Source: Winogradskyella alexanderae
Lineage (GTDB): Bacteria; Bacteroidota; Bacteroidia; Flavobacteriales; Flavobacteriaceae
Direction: 5' to 3'
Assembly: GCF_020166335.1 (NCBI RefSeq)
Contig: NZ_JAIUJR010000003.1
Span: 124,001 to 188,000 of the forward strand
Length of the DNA stretch: 64,000 bases
Shown: positions 9,661 through 19,233 of the stretch, in pieces
Position numbering within the stretch: the first letter of the stretch is position 1
Layout: each line of letters begins with the position of its first letter
The notes under the pieces: generated by a model
What the model was told of the DNA's origin: nothing
Database searches by the model: none
What the model saw: the letters and a program-made list of their open reading frames with translations, nothing else
Translations under genes and position numbers: made by a program

Positions 9661-11480
9661 TTGTACGCATGAAGGAAATACTACTCTTTACGACTGCCAA
9701 TACAGTTGATGAAACGATACAAAAGTTGGGCGCGTTAGGTGTTGTTGATATTAAAGAAGTTAATTTACCAAATAGTGATTCAATAGAGCGCTGTAAAATT
9801 GAAATTGATGAAACCAAGGAAGCTTTAAAACTACTCAAAGAACACGAACTATCTGAAAATTCAGGTACTCAGGAGTTTGATCCTAACGGCAAAGACCCAA
9901 AAAGGTTAGTAGAGCGTCTTTTAAAGTCTAAAATTGTAAAGCAGAATATATTAAGTAGCATTAATGACATAAACGAGAAGTTAGCCTTCTATAAAATCTG
10001 GGGAGATAACCTTAACGAAAAGGATTTAAACTTTTTAGAAAAAAATGGCATTTATGTAAGGTTATACCGAATAGATAAATCACTTTTAAAAACACTTCCA
10101 GATGATAAGGTAATTTTATCCTTTGATGAGTTTGAAAATAAAATTCCAATTGCACTTTTTTCACAAGTTAAGAACGAAAAGCTCATCTATAAGGAAGAAG
10201 AAATACCCAACTTATCCTATAAAAGTTTAATGGACATCAAGGCGCGAAAACTGCGTCAATTTGTGCAATTGACAGCATTTCTGGATGAATATATGAGCTA
10301 TCAATCGGTATTGGAATCCTACGAACAATCATTACAAAAAAGATTGGCTTCTGAAACTGCAATTGATGGGATGGGAGACATACAATCAAAAGTCAAGTAT
10401 CTTCGAGGTTTTATTCCAAAAGACGAGGTTACAGGATTTAAAAAATTTGCAGAACAAGAAGCCTTAGGTTATGTCATTAACGAACCTACCAATATGGATG
10501 AGGTGCCAGTATATATCAAAAATCCAAAATGGATTAGTATAATCAATCCAATGATGAAGTTTATCGATATAGTTCCTGGCTATAAAGAAATAGATGTATC
10601 TATTTATTTTCTAATTGCATTTGCTTTGTTTTTTGCCATGCTTGTAGGTGATGCAGGCTATGGTGTTATATTCTTAGTGTTAGCCATTATTTTTAGGAGG
10701 AAAATGGTACCACAACTTCGTACATTGATTTATGTATTAAGCGGTTCTACAATCATTTGGGGAGTTTTGAGTGGCACTTATTTTGGCGCTGAGCAAATTG
10801 CACAATTACCATTCCTAAAGGAACTAGTAGTGCCAAATATTTCAAGTTTTGGTGTAGACAACGTCAATTTTATGATGCATTTGTCCTTCTTAATAGGTGC
10901 TATACATTTAACGGTAGCCCATGGTATACGCGTGTTTCAATTTATTAATTCCATTAAAGCACTTAGTGAAGTTGGGTGGATTTCATTGGTTTGGGGACTT
11001 TATTTTATTACGGAACAATTGGTACTGGGTAAACCTGCGCCAAGTTGGTATATTTGGTTGTTTATAGTAGGAGCAGGGTTGGTTATTTTGTTTTCTAAAG
11101 AAAGTAACAGCTTCTTAAAAAGCATGGGTGCATCAATTGCCAATTTACCTCTGAGTTTAATAAGTGGCTTTTCTGATATTGTATCTTATGTAAGACTTTT
11201 TGCCGTGGGTATGGCTACAGCAGCTGTGGCCGCAAGTTTTAACAATATGGCTTTACCTGATGGCATTTCAGGAATAGGAATACTTGATTTTATAATGGCT
11301 GTCATTGCACTATTATTAGGACATACATTGAATATAGCATTGGCATTAATGGCTGTTATGGTACATGGTATTAGATTGAATATGCTTGAATTTGCAGGTC
11401 ATTTAGGTGTGCAGTTTTCAGGCGAGGCCTATGTGCCATTTAGACTAGATGTATCAGAGTCAACTCAAGAGACGAATTAA
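9657..11480 (+). CDS. atpI: V-type ATP synthase/ATPase membrane subunit I (a-subunit homologue)
   Basis: A 607-residue protein: soluble N-terminal arm (about 1-310, coiled-coil rich) followed by seven or so membrane helices (about 316-590). The penultimate membrane region contains SLISGFSDIVSYVRLFAVGM, whose Arg in YVRLFA is the family's essential residue next to the rotor glutamate. The last helices carry ALLLGHTLNIALALMAVMVHGIR, another subunit-I hallmark. ATG 9657 overlaps the end of D; a second ATG four codons downstream (9669) is possible. Confidence 0.93.
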   Translation: MIVRMKEILLFTTANTVDETIQKLGALGVVDIKEVNLPNSDSIERCKIEIDETKEALKLLKEHELSENSGTQEFDPNGKDPKRLVERLLKSKIVKQNILSSINDINEKLAFYKIWGDNLNEKDLNFLEKNGIYVRLYRIDKSLLKTLPDDKVILSFDEFENKIPIALFSQVKNEKLIYKEEEIPNLSYKSLMDIKARKLRQFVQLTAFLDEYMSYQSVLESYEQSLQKRLASETAIDGMGDIQSKVKYLRGFIPKDEVTGFKKFAEQEALGYVINEPTNMDEVPVYIKNPKWISIINPMMKFIDIVPGYKEIDVSIYFLIAFALFFAMLVGDAGYGVIFLVLAIIFRRKMVPQLRTLIYVLSGSTIIWGVLSGTYFGAEQIAQLPFLKELVVPNISSFGVDNVNFMMHLSFLIGAIHLTVAHGIRVFQFINSIKALSEVGWISLVWGLYFITEQLVLGKPAPSWYIWLFIVGAGLVILFSKESNSFLKSMGASIANLPLSLISGFSDIVSYVRLFAVGMATAAVAASFNNMALPDGISGIGILDFIMAVIALLLGHTLNIALALMAVMVHGIRLNMLEFAGHLGVQFSGEAYVPFRLDVSESTQETN

Positions 11481-11521
11481 AGAATATAAAAAGAATAACA
11501 CTATTTTAAAACCAGATAATT

Positions 11522-11986
11522 ATGGGAATTTTTTCACTTATACAAACAACAGTTGAAGGCTTAGGAGACATGGGAATGTCTCTTAGTATTGCCGCAATCG
11601 GTTCGGCTATTGGTACGGGTATAGCAGGAATGGCAGCCATTGGTGCTTGGAAAAAAATGATAACAAATGGTCAAAAAGCTGCTACTGCATTATTAATTTT
11701 TGTTGGCGCACCCTTGTCCCAAGTTATTTACGGTATGATACTTAAAAATCAAATCGCTGACGCTAATTTGAATCCTGATTCCTATTTGTGGCAGATTATT
11801 ATTGGCTTGTTTGCCGGAGCAGCTATGGCAGGTTCTGCGATTTTTCAAGGTAAAGCAGGTGCAAGAGCCTGTGATGCTATTGCATCTGGAGCTAATGATA
11901 CAGCCAAGTATATTATGATAATCGGTGTTGTTGAAACTGTAGCACTTTTTGTTATGATTTTTACCATGACTGGATTACCGAGTTAA
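11522..11986 (+). CDS. atpK: V-type ATP synthase/ATPase rotor proteolipid subunit K
   Basis: A 154-residue four-helix double-hairpin proteolipid (duplicated c-subunit). E138 in helix 4 (GVVETVALFVM) is the ion carboxylate; the first hairpin has Q67 instead, so there is one carboxylate per two hairpins. S66, Q67 and Y70 in helix 2 (LSQVIYGM) and Q109 in helix 3 (FQGKAGARA) line up with T64, Q65, Y68 and Q110 of Enterococcus hirae NtpK, which coordinate or stabilise Na+. A sodium-coupled rotor is therefore likely but not proven. Last recognisable ATPase gene of the operon, 41 bp after I. Confidence 0.93.
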   Translation: MGIFSLIQTTVEGLGDMGMSLSIAAIGSAIGTGIAGMAAIGAWKKMITNGQKAATALLIFVGAPLSQVIYGMILKNQIADANLNPDSYLWQIIIGLFAGAAMAGSAIFQGKAGARACDAIASGANDTAKYIMIIGVVETVALFVMIFTMTGLPS

Positions 11987-12108
11987 GGTTCCGTCTTATT
12001 CCGACCTTACAAGAACAAAGTTCCTTAGATGGTTTGGATTAGTTGCCAATTTACCTTTTGAGTCAAGACCAACTAAACAAAGTAAAGCAAAACTGAAGAC
12101 TAAAAATT

Positions 12109-12672
12109 ATGAGTAATCAGTCACTAAAGTATGGTTCGTTAGGCATAGTATTAGTAAAATTCTCTCTGCTCTACGTGTTACTTTTGTTTCTTGCGTCTCT
12201 TGCAGGTCATGGTATTTACGACTTTATTTCTGGTAACGCCTTTGATTATCATAGCATTGCGACCTCACTTTTGTTTGCTATAGTAGTTTCTTCTATTACA
12301 GCATTTATATATAGGAATATGATTAAGGATATATTTAGTTTTTTAACTACTGAGCATATCGAAATTCCTCATAACCGAAATATTTCAAAAGTGGTAATGG
12401 CAAGCAAATCATTTCAAATAGATAATCTAATAGCGACACTTCAAGATATGGGGATGCTGATTACCTATTTAAATCGCGATAAAAATATTATTAAAATGAG
12501 GCAAAGGCTTATTTTTCTTAATGGTTGTGGAGCACTGTTATATTATAATAAAAACACCGAGGAACTAACGCTAATAAGCTTTTCCCTCTTTGAAAATACT
12601 CTCAATGATTATTCTAAAAAAGTAAAACAGTTTAGTCAGAAACTGAATAATAAACTTAGTCTACAAAGTTGA
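12109..12672 (+). CDS. Unknown two-helix membrane protein after the V-ATPase operon
   Basis: I do not recognise this 187-residue protein. It has two predicted membrane helices (about 12-38 and 49-68) and a roughly 110-residue cytoplasmic tail rich in lysine and hydrophobic beta-like segments, with no recognisable catalytic motif. It lies 122 bp after atpK on the same strand and could be co-transcribed, but the spacing is unlike the tight operon upstream. It converges on sdhB. Confidence 0.7.
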   Translation: MSNQSLKYGSLGIVLVKFSLLYVLLLFLASLAGHGIYDFISGNAFDYHSIATSLLFAIVVSSITAFIYRNMIKDIFSFLTTEHIEIPHNRNISKVVMASKSFQIDNLIATLQDMGMLITYLNRDKNIIKMRQRLIFLNGCGALLYYNKNTEELTLISFSLFENTLNDYSKKVKQFSQKLNNKLSLQS

Positions 12673-12696
12673 GCTCAAGCACTGGTTATCTTTTTC

Positions 12697-13440
12697 TTAG
12701 CCAAACAATTTTGTTCGCATCCAGTTGGCGTTCATCTCAGCAATATTTTTAATCGAGATTCCTTCTGGACATTCTACTTCGCATGCTCCTGTATTGGTGC
12801 AATTTCCAAAACCTTCTATGTCCATTTGATAGGTCATCTGTTTTAGGCGATTAGAGGATTCTGCCTTGCCTTGTGGTAAACTATTTAAATGATTTATCTT
12901 CGCAGAAGTAAATAGCATGGCCGATGAATTTTTACATGAAGCAACACAAGCGCCACAGCCTATGCATGCCGCTGCGTCCATTGCTTTATCAGCAATTTCT
13001 TTTGGTATTGGAATAGCGTTAGCTTCAGGTGCTGTACCTGTTTTAGAACTTATATAGGCACCTGCTTCAATAATCCGGTCAAATGCCGAACGGTCGACAA
13101 CCAAATCTTTTATTATTGGAAACGCTTTTGCGCGCCATGGTTCTACTGTAATTGTCTCGCCGTCCTCGAAGCTGCGCATATGTAATTGGCAAGTGGTCAT
13201 ATTTGGATGGGGTCCATGTGCACGTCCATTAATAAAAACGCCACATTGACCGCAGATACCTTCACGGCAATCATATTCATAGGCTATTACTTTTTCATCC
13301 TTTAAAACAAGTTGTTCATTAAGATGATCTAAGGCCTCCAAAAAAGACATATCTTCAGTTAATCCTTCGACGTCATAAGATTTAAATCCACCTTTAACAT
13401 TTGGATTGTCCTGTCTCCATATTTTGAATGTTACTTTCAT
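12697..13440 (-). CDS. sdhB: Succinate dehydrogenase/fumarate reductase iron-sulfur subunit
   Basis: Carries electrons from the FAD of SdhA to the membrane quinone site. It has 247 residues from ATG 13440; a TTG one codon earlier is less likely. The N-terminal plant-ferredoxin domain has C58, C63, C66 and C84 for [2Fe-2S]; the C-terminal ferredoxin domain has CIGCGACVASC from C159 and a third group, CTNTGACEVEC, for the [4Fe-4S] and [3Fe-4S] clusters. It lies 8 bp after sdhA. No membrane-anchor gene is present on either side of the pair. Confidence 0.95.
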   Translation of the reverse strand: MKVTFKIWRQDNPNVKGGFKSYDVEGLTEDMSFLEALDHLNEQLVLKDEKVIAYEYDCREGICGQCGVFINGRAHGPHPNMTTCQLHMRSFEDGETITVEPWRAKAFPIIKDLVVDRSAFDRIIEAGAYISSKTGTAPEANAIPIPKEIADKAMDAAACIGCGACVASCKNSSAMLFTSAKINHLNSLPQGKAESSNRLKQMTYQMDIEGFGNCTNTGACEVECPEGISIKNIAEMNANWMRTKLFG

Positions 13441-13448
13441 CAAAAATC

Positions 13449-15359
13449 TTATTTATAACTACGTACCGTAGGCTTCACAAATTCAAATTTCAATTGTTCC
13501 TTGTGTAGATTGAATTTGCCATTATCATATTCCCATGCCGAGACAAATGAGAATTCATCATCAACCCTTAATGCTTCGCCTTCGTCAGTTTGATATTCTT
13601 CCCTAAAATGTGCACCACAAGATTCTTCGCGTTGTAATGCATCCGTGCACATTAAAAGGCCTAATTCAATAAAATCTGCTAATCTATACGCTTTTTCTAA
13701 TTCGGTATTCATCTCATATTGATCGCCAGTCACTTTAACGTCCCTCCAAAACTCCTCTTTTAGGGCTTCAATATTAGAAATAGCTTTCTTAAGACCTTCT
13801 TTTGTCCTGCTCATAGCACATTCGTGCCACATAATTTTACCAAGTTCGCGATGAAAATGATCTACTGTCTTGGTTCCATTTATTGAAAGAATTTTATCAA
13901 TATGTGCTTGTGCTTCTTTTTCGGTTTTCTCAAACTCAGGATGGTCAATTGTAGGATGGTCTGCTTTGATCTCATTGGCCAAATAATTATTTATTGTATT
14001 TGGTAGAATAAAATACCCATCAACACTGGCTTGTAATAAGGAATTAGCACCTAACCTATTTGCGCCATGATCTGAAAAATTACATTCACCAACAGCATAT
14101 AGGCCAGGTATGGTGGTCATTAATTCATAGTCTACCCAAAGGCCACCCATAGAGAAATGAGCTGCTGGAGAAATTAACATTGGAGTGGTGTAGGCATCAA
14201 TCCCAGTTATTTTCTTGTACATATTAAACAGGTTACCATAGCGATCTTGGATGGTTGTTAAACCGAACTTTTCAATAGCATGTTTAAAGTCTAAATAAAC
14301 TGCATTTTTGAGTCGGCCTACACCATAACCTGCATCGATGCGCTCTTTTGCGGCTCTTGAGGCAATATCTCTTGGTGCAAGGTTTCCAAAGCTTGGATAA
14401 CGTCGTTCAAGATAATAATCGCGTTCATCTTCAGGAATTTCATTGGCTTTTCGTTTATCATCTTTTTGTTTTGGGACCCAAATGCGTCCATCATTACGCA
14501 AAGACTCTGACATTAATGTAAGTTTAGATTGCGCTTCACTTGATTGTGGTAAGGCTGTTGGGTGAATCTGCGTAAAACTTGGCGCCGCGAAAAAAGCACC
14601 TTTTTTGTGGGCCTTCCAAATGGCACTGCCATTGCATCCTATGGCCAAAGTAGACAATCTAAACACCCTAGAATAACCACCAGTCGCTAAAACCACAGCA
14701 TCTGCTGCATAACGTTCTAATTGTCCTGATACTAAGTTTCTAACTATTATGCCTTTTGCTTTTCCATCAATTACTACCAGATCTAACATTTCACTTCTTG
14801 GAAACATTTGAACCTTTTTGGCCTTTATCATTTTATACAATTGCGAATAGGCTGCCAATAAAAGTTGTTGACCTGTTTGTCCACGAGCATAGAACGTACG
14901 TTGCACTTGTACACCACCAAAACTACGGTTAACCAATGTTCCCCCATATTCTCTGGCAAATGGAACACCTTGTTGAACGAAATGATCAATTAGTGGAGCA
15001 GATAATTCTGCTAGACGATATGTGTTGGCTTCTCTTGATCTAAAATCGCCACCTTTAAGTGTATCATAAAACATGCGATACACACTGTCTCCATCATGCT
15101 GATAATTCTTTGCTGCGTTAATACCTCCTTGTGCAGCTACCGAATGTGCACGCCTTGCGGAATCTTGATAGCAAAAGCATTTTATATCATAGCCTAATTC
15201 TGCCAAAGTAGATGCAGCGCCTGCACCACTTAAACCAGAACCTACTACTATTACACTAAGTTTTTTTTTATTGGCAGGATTAATGAGTTGGGATTTCAAC
15301 TGATAGTTGCTCCATTTTTTCTCAAGATCACCTTCAGGAATTTTTGGATTTAGTCGCAT
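13449..15359 (-). CDS. sdhA: Succinate dehydrogenase/fumarate reductase flavoprotein subunit
   Basis: Oxidises succinate to fumarate (or the reverse) with covalent FAD. It has 636 residues, as usual for the Bacteroidota/epsilonproteobacterial type. The dinucleotide-binding GSGLSGAG starts at G40 and the FAD-attachment segment [15 protein letters not shown] has its His at 72; the substrate region HPTALP and active-site [12 protein letters not shown] follow. The usual order in this phylum is cytochrome b (sdhC), sdhA, sdhB, but purL lies only 80 bp upstream, so sdhC must be elsewhere or absent. Confidence 0.96.
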   Translation of the reverse strand: MRLNPKIPEGDLEKKWSNYQLKSQLINPANKKKLSVIVVGSGLSGAGAASTLAELGYDIKCFCYQDSARRAHSVAAQGGINAAKNYQHDGDSVYRMFYDTLKGGDFRSREANTYRLAELSAPLIDHFVQQGVPFAREYGGTLVNRSFGGVQVQRTFYARGQTGQQLLLAAYSQLYKMIKAKKVQMFPRSEMLDLVVIDGKAKGIIVRNLVSGQLERYAADAVVLATGGYSRVFRLSTLAIGCNGSAIWKAHKKGAFFAAPSFTQIHPTALPQSSEAQSKLTLMSESLRNDGRIWVPKQKDDKRKANEIPEDERDYYLERRYPSFGNLAPRDIASRAAKERIDAGYGVGRLKNAVYLDFKHAIEKFGLTTIQDRYGNLFNMYKKITGIDAYTTPMLISPAAHFSMGGLWVDYELMTTIPGLYAVGECNFSDHGANRLGANSLLQASVDGYFILPNTINNYLANEIKADHPTIDHPEFEKTEKEAQAHIDKILSINGTKTVDHFHRELGKIMWHECAMSRTKEGLKKAISNIEALKEEFWRDVKVTGDQYEMNTELEKAYRLADFIELGLLMCTDALQREESCGAHFREEYQTDEGEALRVDDEFSFVSAWEYDNGKFNLHKEQLKFEFVKPTVRSYK

Positions 15360-15439
15360 AGTTTACCTATTAAAAGTAAGTAAATCTATACAGATTTCAA
15401 AACAAAATCATGCTGTAATATTGAAAACTATATAAGCTA

Positions 15440-18400
15440 TTATTTCAGGTTCTCAATCCACTTTCTTGCATTGACAAATGCTTCTAGCCAAGGCGAAACC
15501 TCGTCTTTTCTTCCTGATGGATAATTTGCCCAATTCCACTGGAATGTTGACCGTTCTATATGTGGCATGGTTACCAAATGACGACCCGTTTTATCACAAA
15601 GCATAGCTGTGTTATAGTCTGACCCATTTGGATTGGCAGGATAACCTTCATAACCATATTTAGCCACAATGTTATACTGATCTTCAGCATAAGGTAAATC
15701 AAACTTTCCTTCGCCATGTGATATCCAAACTCCTAAGGTAGAACCACTCAAGGATGATAGCATAACAGAGTTGTTGTCTTCGATCTTTACGGATGTAAAA
15801 CTACTTTCGTGCTTGTGAGAATCGTTATGCACCATTTTACCATGATACTCATGTTCAGGGTAAATTTCTTCGAGCTCCATAAATAATTGACAACCATTAC
15901 AAATACCTACCGATAGAGTATCTTCTCGTTCAAAGAACTTTTGGATCACCTCATTTGCTTTTGCGTTGTATTTAATGGCACCTGCCCAACCTTTTGCAGA
16001 GCCTAAAACATCACTATTACTAAAACCACCAACCGCACCAAGGAACTGAATATCATTTAGATTTTCCCTTCCTGAAATTAAATCGGTCATATGGACATCC
16101 TTAACATCAAATCCTGCTAAATACATAGCGTTTGCCATTTCACGCTCTGAGTTACTTCCTTTTTCCCTTAAGATGGCTGCCTTTGGTCTCGTTTTACCAA
16201 CAGAAGGTATTTTACCATTAAAATGATCAGGGAATTTATAGGCAAGCGGTTGATTCCTGTAATTATTGAAACGGTCTTTTGCCAATTTGTTTGCCGTTTG
16301 CTTTTCATCTAGCAAATAAGATGTCTTATACCACACATCTCTTAAGCGTGAAACAGTCATCGTGTAAACTTCGTTGCCATTAATTACACCCAAAACATCA
16401 CTTTCTTTAACCTCTCCAATCTTATGGAAGTCTATGCCTGCATCTGAAAGATCTTTTTCTATGGAATCATTTGATGATTGGATTACGACACTTGCATTTT
16501 CAGCAAAAAGTACCTTAAAGCCATCTTTCTCGCCTAAATCCGTTAAATCGATTTCAGCACCTAGATTATTTTCGGCAAAGCACATTTCTAAAAGCGTTGT
16601 AATCAATCCACCAGAGGCGACATCATGACCTGCAACAATTTTATCTTGTTTTATCAAAGATTGTAGGGTATTAAATACAGTCTTGACATAACCAGCATCT
16701 AACACGCTAGGTGTATTATTTCCAATTTTATTGTTAATCTGAGCAAAAGAACTTCCGCCAAGTTTATAGGAATCTTGGGATATGTTGATGTAATAGATAC
16801 TACCTTTATTTTTTTGTAAGACAGGTTCTACCACTCGTGTAATATCGTTGCAATTACCAGCCGCAGAAATGATAACAGTTCCTGGAGCAACAACATCACC
16901 TTCAGGATACTTTTGTTTCATTGAAAGTGAATCTTTCCCTGTAGGAACATTAATGCCTAATTCAATTGCAAAATCAGAAACTGCTTTTACAGCTTCGTAT
17001 AATCTGGCATCCTCACCTTCATTTCTGCATGGCCACATCCAATTTGCAGATAATGACACACTCTTTAATCCATCTTTAAGTGGTGCCCAAATAATATTTG
17101 TCAAGGCTTCAGTAATTGAGTTTCTACTGCCCGCAACTGGATTTATCAAACCAGAGATAGGAGAGTGGCCAATAGAAGTTGCAATACCTTCCTTTCCTTT
17201 AAAGTCTAGAGCCATTACTCCAACATTATTTAGAGGTAGTTGCAAGGCACCAGTACATTGTTGTTTTGCAACTTTACCACCAACACAACGGTCTACTTTG
17301 TTGGTTAGCCAATCTTTACAGGCAACAGCTTCAAGTTGTAAAACTTGGTCCAAATAGTCGTAGAAATTATCTGTATTATATGAGATACCTGAAAAGGTTT
17401 TATCAAGCTTTGAATCGGTCATAATGGTCTTTGGAGAACTACCAAACATATCTTCTAAGGCCAAATCCATAGGTTTTTCGCCAGTTGTTTCGGACTTAAA
17501 AGTAAATCGATCATCTCCAGTAACATCACCAACATCATAAATAGGTGAGCGCTCGCGATCTGCAATTTTGTGCAAGAGTTCTAAGTGATCCTTAGATATA
17601 ACGAGTCCCATTCGTTCTTGGGATTCATTACCAATAATTTCTTTAGCGGAAAGTGTTGGATCTCCTATTGGTAGTTTGTCTAAGTTTATTTGACCACCAG
17701 TATCCTCTACAAGTTCAGAGAGACAATTAAGATGTCCACCAGCACCATGGTCATGAATAGAGACTATAAAATTTTCGTCACTTTCAACCATGCCTCTTAC
17801 GGCATTGGCAGCGCGTTTTTGCATTTCTGGGTTAGAACGTTGCACGGCATTTAGTTCGATTCCACTATCAAACTCACCTGTGTCAGCAGAAGATACTGCT
17901 GCACCTCCCATACCAATGCGGTAGTTGTCGCCTCCAAGTATAACTATTTTATCACCTTGTTTAGGTGTATCCTTTAATGCTTGATTTTTTTTACCATATC
18001 CAATACCACCAGCAAGCATTATCACCTTGTCAAAGCCTAGTCTATCATTTTGTTCTTGGTGTTCAAACGTTAAGACGGAACCGCAGATGAGTGGTTGGCC
18101 AAATTTGTTTCCAAAATCAGAAGCACCATTACTTGCCTTTATCAGAATGTCCATTGGTGTTTGATATAACCATTTACGTTCAGGAAAGGCTTTCTCCCAT
18201 GGACGCTCTTCTTCCAAGCGCGAATAAGAAGTCATGTAAACAGCTGTTCCTGCTAACGGTATTGAACCTTTTCCACCGGCAAGTCTATCTCTAATTTCTC
18301 CACCAGAACCTGTTGCAGCTCCATTAAATGGTTCTACAGTAGTTGGGAAGTTATGTGTCTCTGCCTTTAAGGATATAACAGATTTAAAATCTTCCGTTGT

Positions 18401-19099
18401 ATAGTAATCCGGAATATCGGCACGCTTTGGCGCAAACTGTTTAACTACAGGACCATCAATAAAAGCGACATTATCTTTGTAAGCTGAAACAATTGAATTT
18501 GGATTTGCTTCAGAAGTCTTCTTAATTAATTTGAACAATGATGTAGGCATTTCTTCGCCATCAATAACGAAGGTGCCATTAAAAATTTTATGTCTACAAT
18601 GTTCAGAATTGACCTGTGAAAAACCAAATACTTCAGAGTCGGTCAAAGGACGACCAATTTTTTTGGAAACACCTTCCAGATATGTTACTTCTTCTTTGCT
18701 CAGGGCCAAACCTTCTTGTTGATTATAAGCTTCAATATCGACAATATCTTTGATGGCTTCAGGTACAACTTTTATTGTATAAATCTCTTGATCTAGCCCG
18801 TTGTACTTTTCAGAAATCATCGGATCAAAACCTTTAAAATCTTTTTCAACCATTGTGAACTCTTCAATTCTTACAATGCCATCAATACCCATATTCTGGG
18901 TAATTTCCACGGCATTGGTACTCCATGGGGTGATCATTGCAGCTCTAGGACCAACAAAAAAAGCATCTAACGATGCTTGTTCTATTTTAGGTTGGTTGCC
19001 AAACAACCATACTAATTTTGATATTGTTTCTGTTGAAAATTCTCTTGTTGCTTGAACAGCAAAAACTTTACTGTTTTGGTTTCCAAAGAAATGAATCAT
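15440..19099 (-). CDS. purL: Phosphoribosylformylglycinamidine synthase, single-chain type
   Basis: Fourth step of de novo purine synthesis: FGAR + Gln + ATP to FGAM. At 1219 residues it is the large, fused form: N-terminal domain, two AIRS-like synthetase halves (SLKAETHNFPTTVEPFNGAA in the first), and a C-terminal class I glutaminase with GICNGCQLF (nucleophile C1067) and PHIERS (H1180, E1182). No separate purQ or purS is needed. A good promoter lies just upstream at 19134-19165. The next gene upstream on this strand is unrelated. Confidence 0.97.
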   Translation of the reverse strand: MIHFFGNQNSKVFAVQATREFSTETISKLVWLFGNQPKIEQASLDAFFVGPRAAMITPWSTNAVEITQNMGIDGIVRIEEFTMVEKDFKGFDPMISEKYNGLDQEIYTIKVVPEAIKDIVDIEAYNQQEGLALSKEEVTYLEGVSKKIGRPLTDSEVFGFSQVNSEHCRHKIFNGTFVIDGEEMPTSLFKLIKKTSEANPNSIVSAYKDNVAFIDGPVVKQFAPKRADIPDYYTTEDFKSVISLKAETHNFPTTVEPFNGAATGSGGEIRDRLAGGKGSIPLAGTAVYMTSYSRLEEERPWEKAFPERKWLYQTPMDILIKASNGASDFGNKFGQPLICGSVLTFEHQEQNDRLGFDKVIMLAGGIGYGKKNQALKDTPKQGDKIVILGGDNYRIGMGGAAVSSADTGEFDSGIELNAVQRSNPEMQKRAANAVRGMVESDENFIVSIHDHGAGGHLNCLSELVEDTGGQINLDKLPIGDPTLSAKEIIGNESQERMGLVISKDHLELLHKIADRERSPIYDVGDVTGDDRFTFKSETTGEKPMDLALEDMFGSSPKTIMTDSKLDKTFSGISYNTDNFYDYLDQVLQLEAVACKDWLTNKVDRCVGGKVAKQQCTGALQLPLNNVGVMALDFKGKEGIATSIGHSPISGLINPVAGSRNSITEALTNIIWAPLKDGLKSVSLSANWMWPCRNEGEDARLYEAVKAVSDFAIELGINVPTGKDSLSMKQKYPEGDVVAPGTVIISAAGNCNDITRVVEPVLQKNKGSIYYINISQDSYKLGGSSFAQINNKIGNNTPSVLDAGYVKTVFNTLQSLIKQDKIVAGHDVASGGLITTLLEMCFAENNLGAEIDLTDLGEKDGFKVLFAENASVVIQSSNDSIEKDLSDAGIDFHKIGEVKESDVLGVINGNEVYTMTVSRLRDVWYKTSYLLDEKQTANKLAKDRFNNYRNQPLAYKFPDHFNGKIPSVGKTRPKAAILREKGSNSEREMANAMYLAGFDVKDVHMTDLISGRENLNDIQFLGAVGGFSNSDVLGSAKGWAGAIKYNAKANEVIQKFFEREDTLSVGICNGCQLFMELEEIYPEHEYHGKMVHNDSHKHESSFTSVKIEDNNSVMLSSLSGSTLGVWISHGEGKFDLPYAEDQYNIVAKYGYEGYPANPNGSDYNTAMLCDKTGRHLVTMPHIERSTFQWNWANYPSGRKDEVSPWLEAFVNARKWIENLK

Positions 19100-19133
19100 T
19101 TATGTCTCAGGTTTGGTGTGAAAATTAAAAACA

Positions 19134-19165
19134 CAAAGTTAATCTAAATTGTGATATACCTTCAA
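19134..19165 (-). promoter_or_regulatory. Predicted purL promoter
   Basis: On the minus strand a TTG (19165-19163) is followed after 21 nt by TAACTTTG (19141-19134), fitting the Bacteroidota -33/-7 pattern. The predicted start of transcription is about 28 nt before the purL ATG. Confidence 0.5.
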
Positions 19166-19233
19166 GAAAAATAAATTCAAATACCTAATTATTCAACAGG
19201 TTTTAAACAATAAGTTCGACCAAAGAGATAAAG

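Noticed and set aside
11984..12080. Inverted repeats (TAAGGT/ACCTTA and TTAGTTG/CAACTAA) after atpK as terminator or attenuator
   Set aside because: Short stems with long loops and no T-run; they could be chance.
13441..13443. TTG start for sdhB
   Set aside because: An ATG follows immediately and gives the normal N-terminus.
15360..15439. A hidden sdhC between sdhA and purL
   Set aside because: Only 80 bp, too short for a five-helix cytochrome b.
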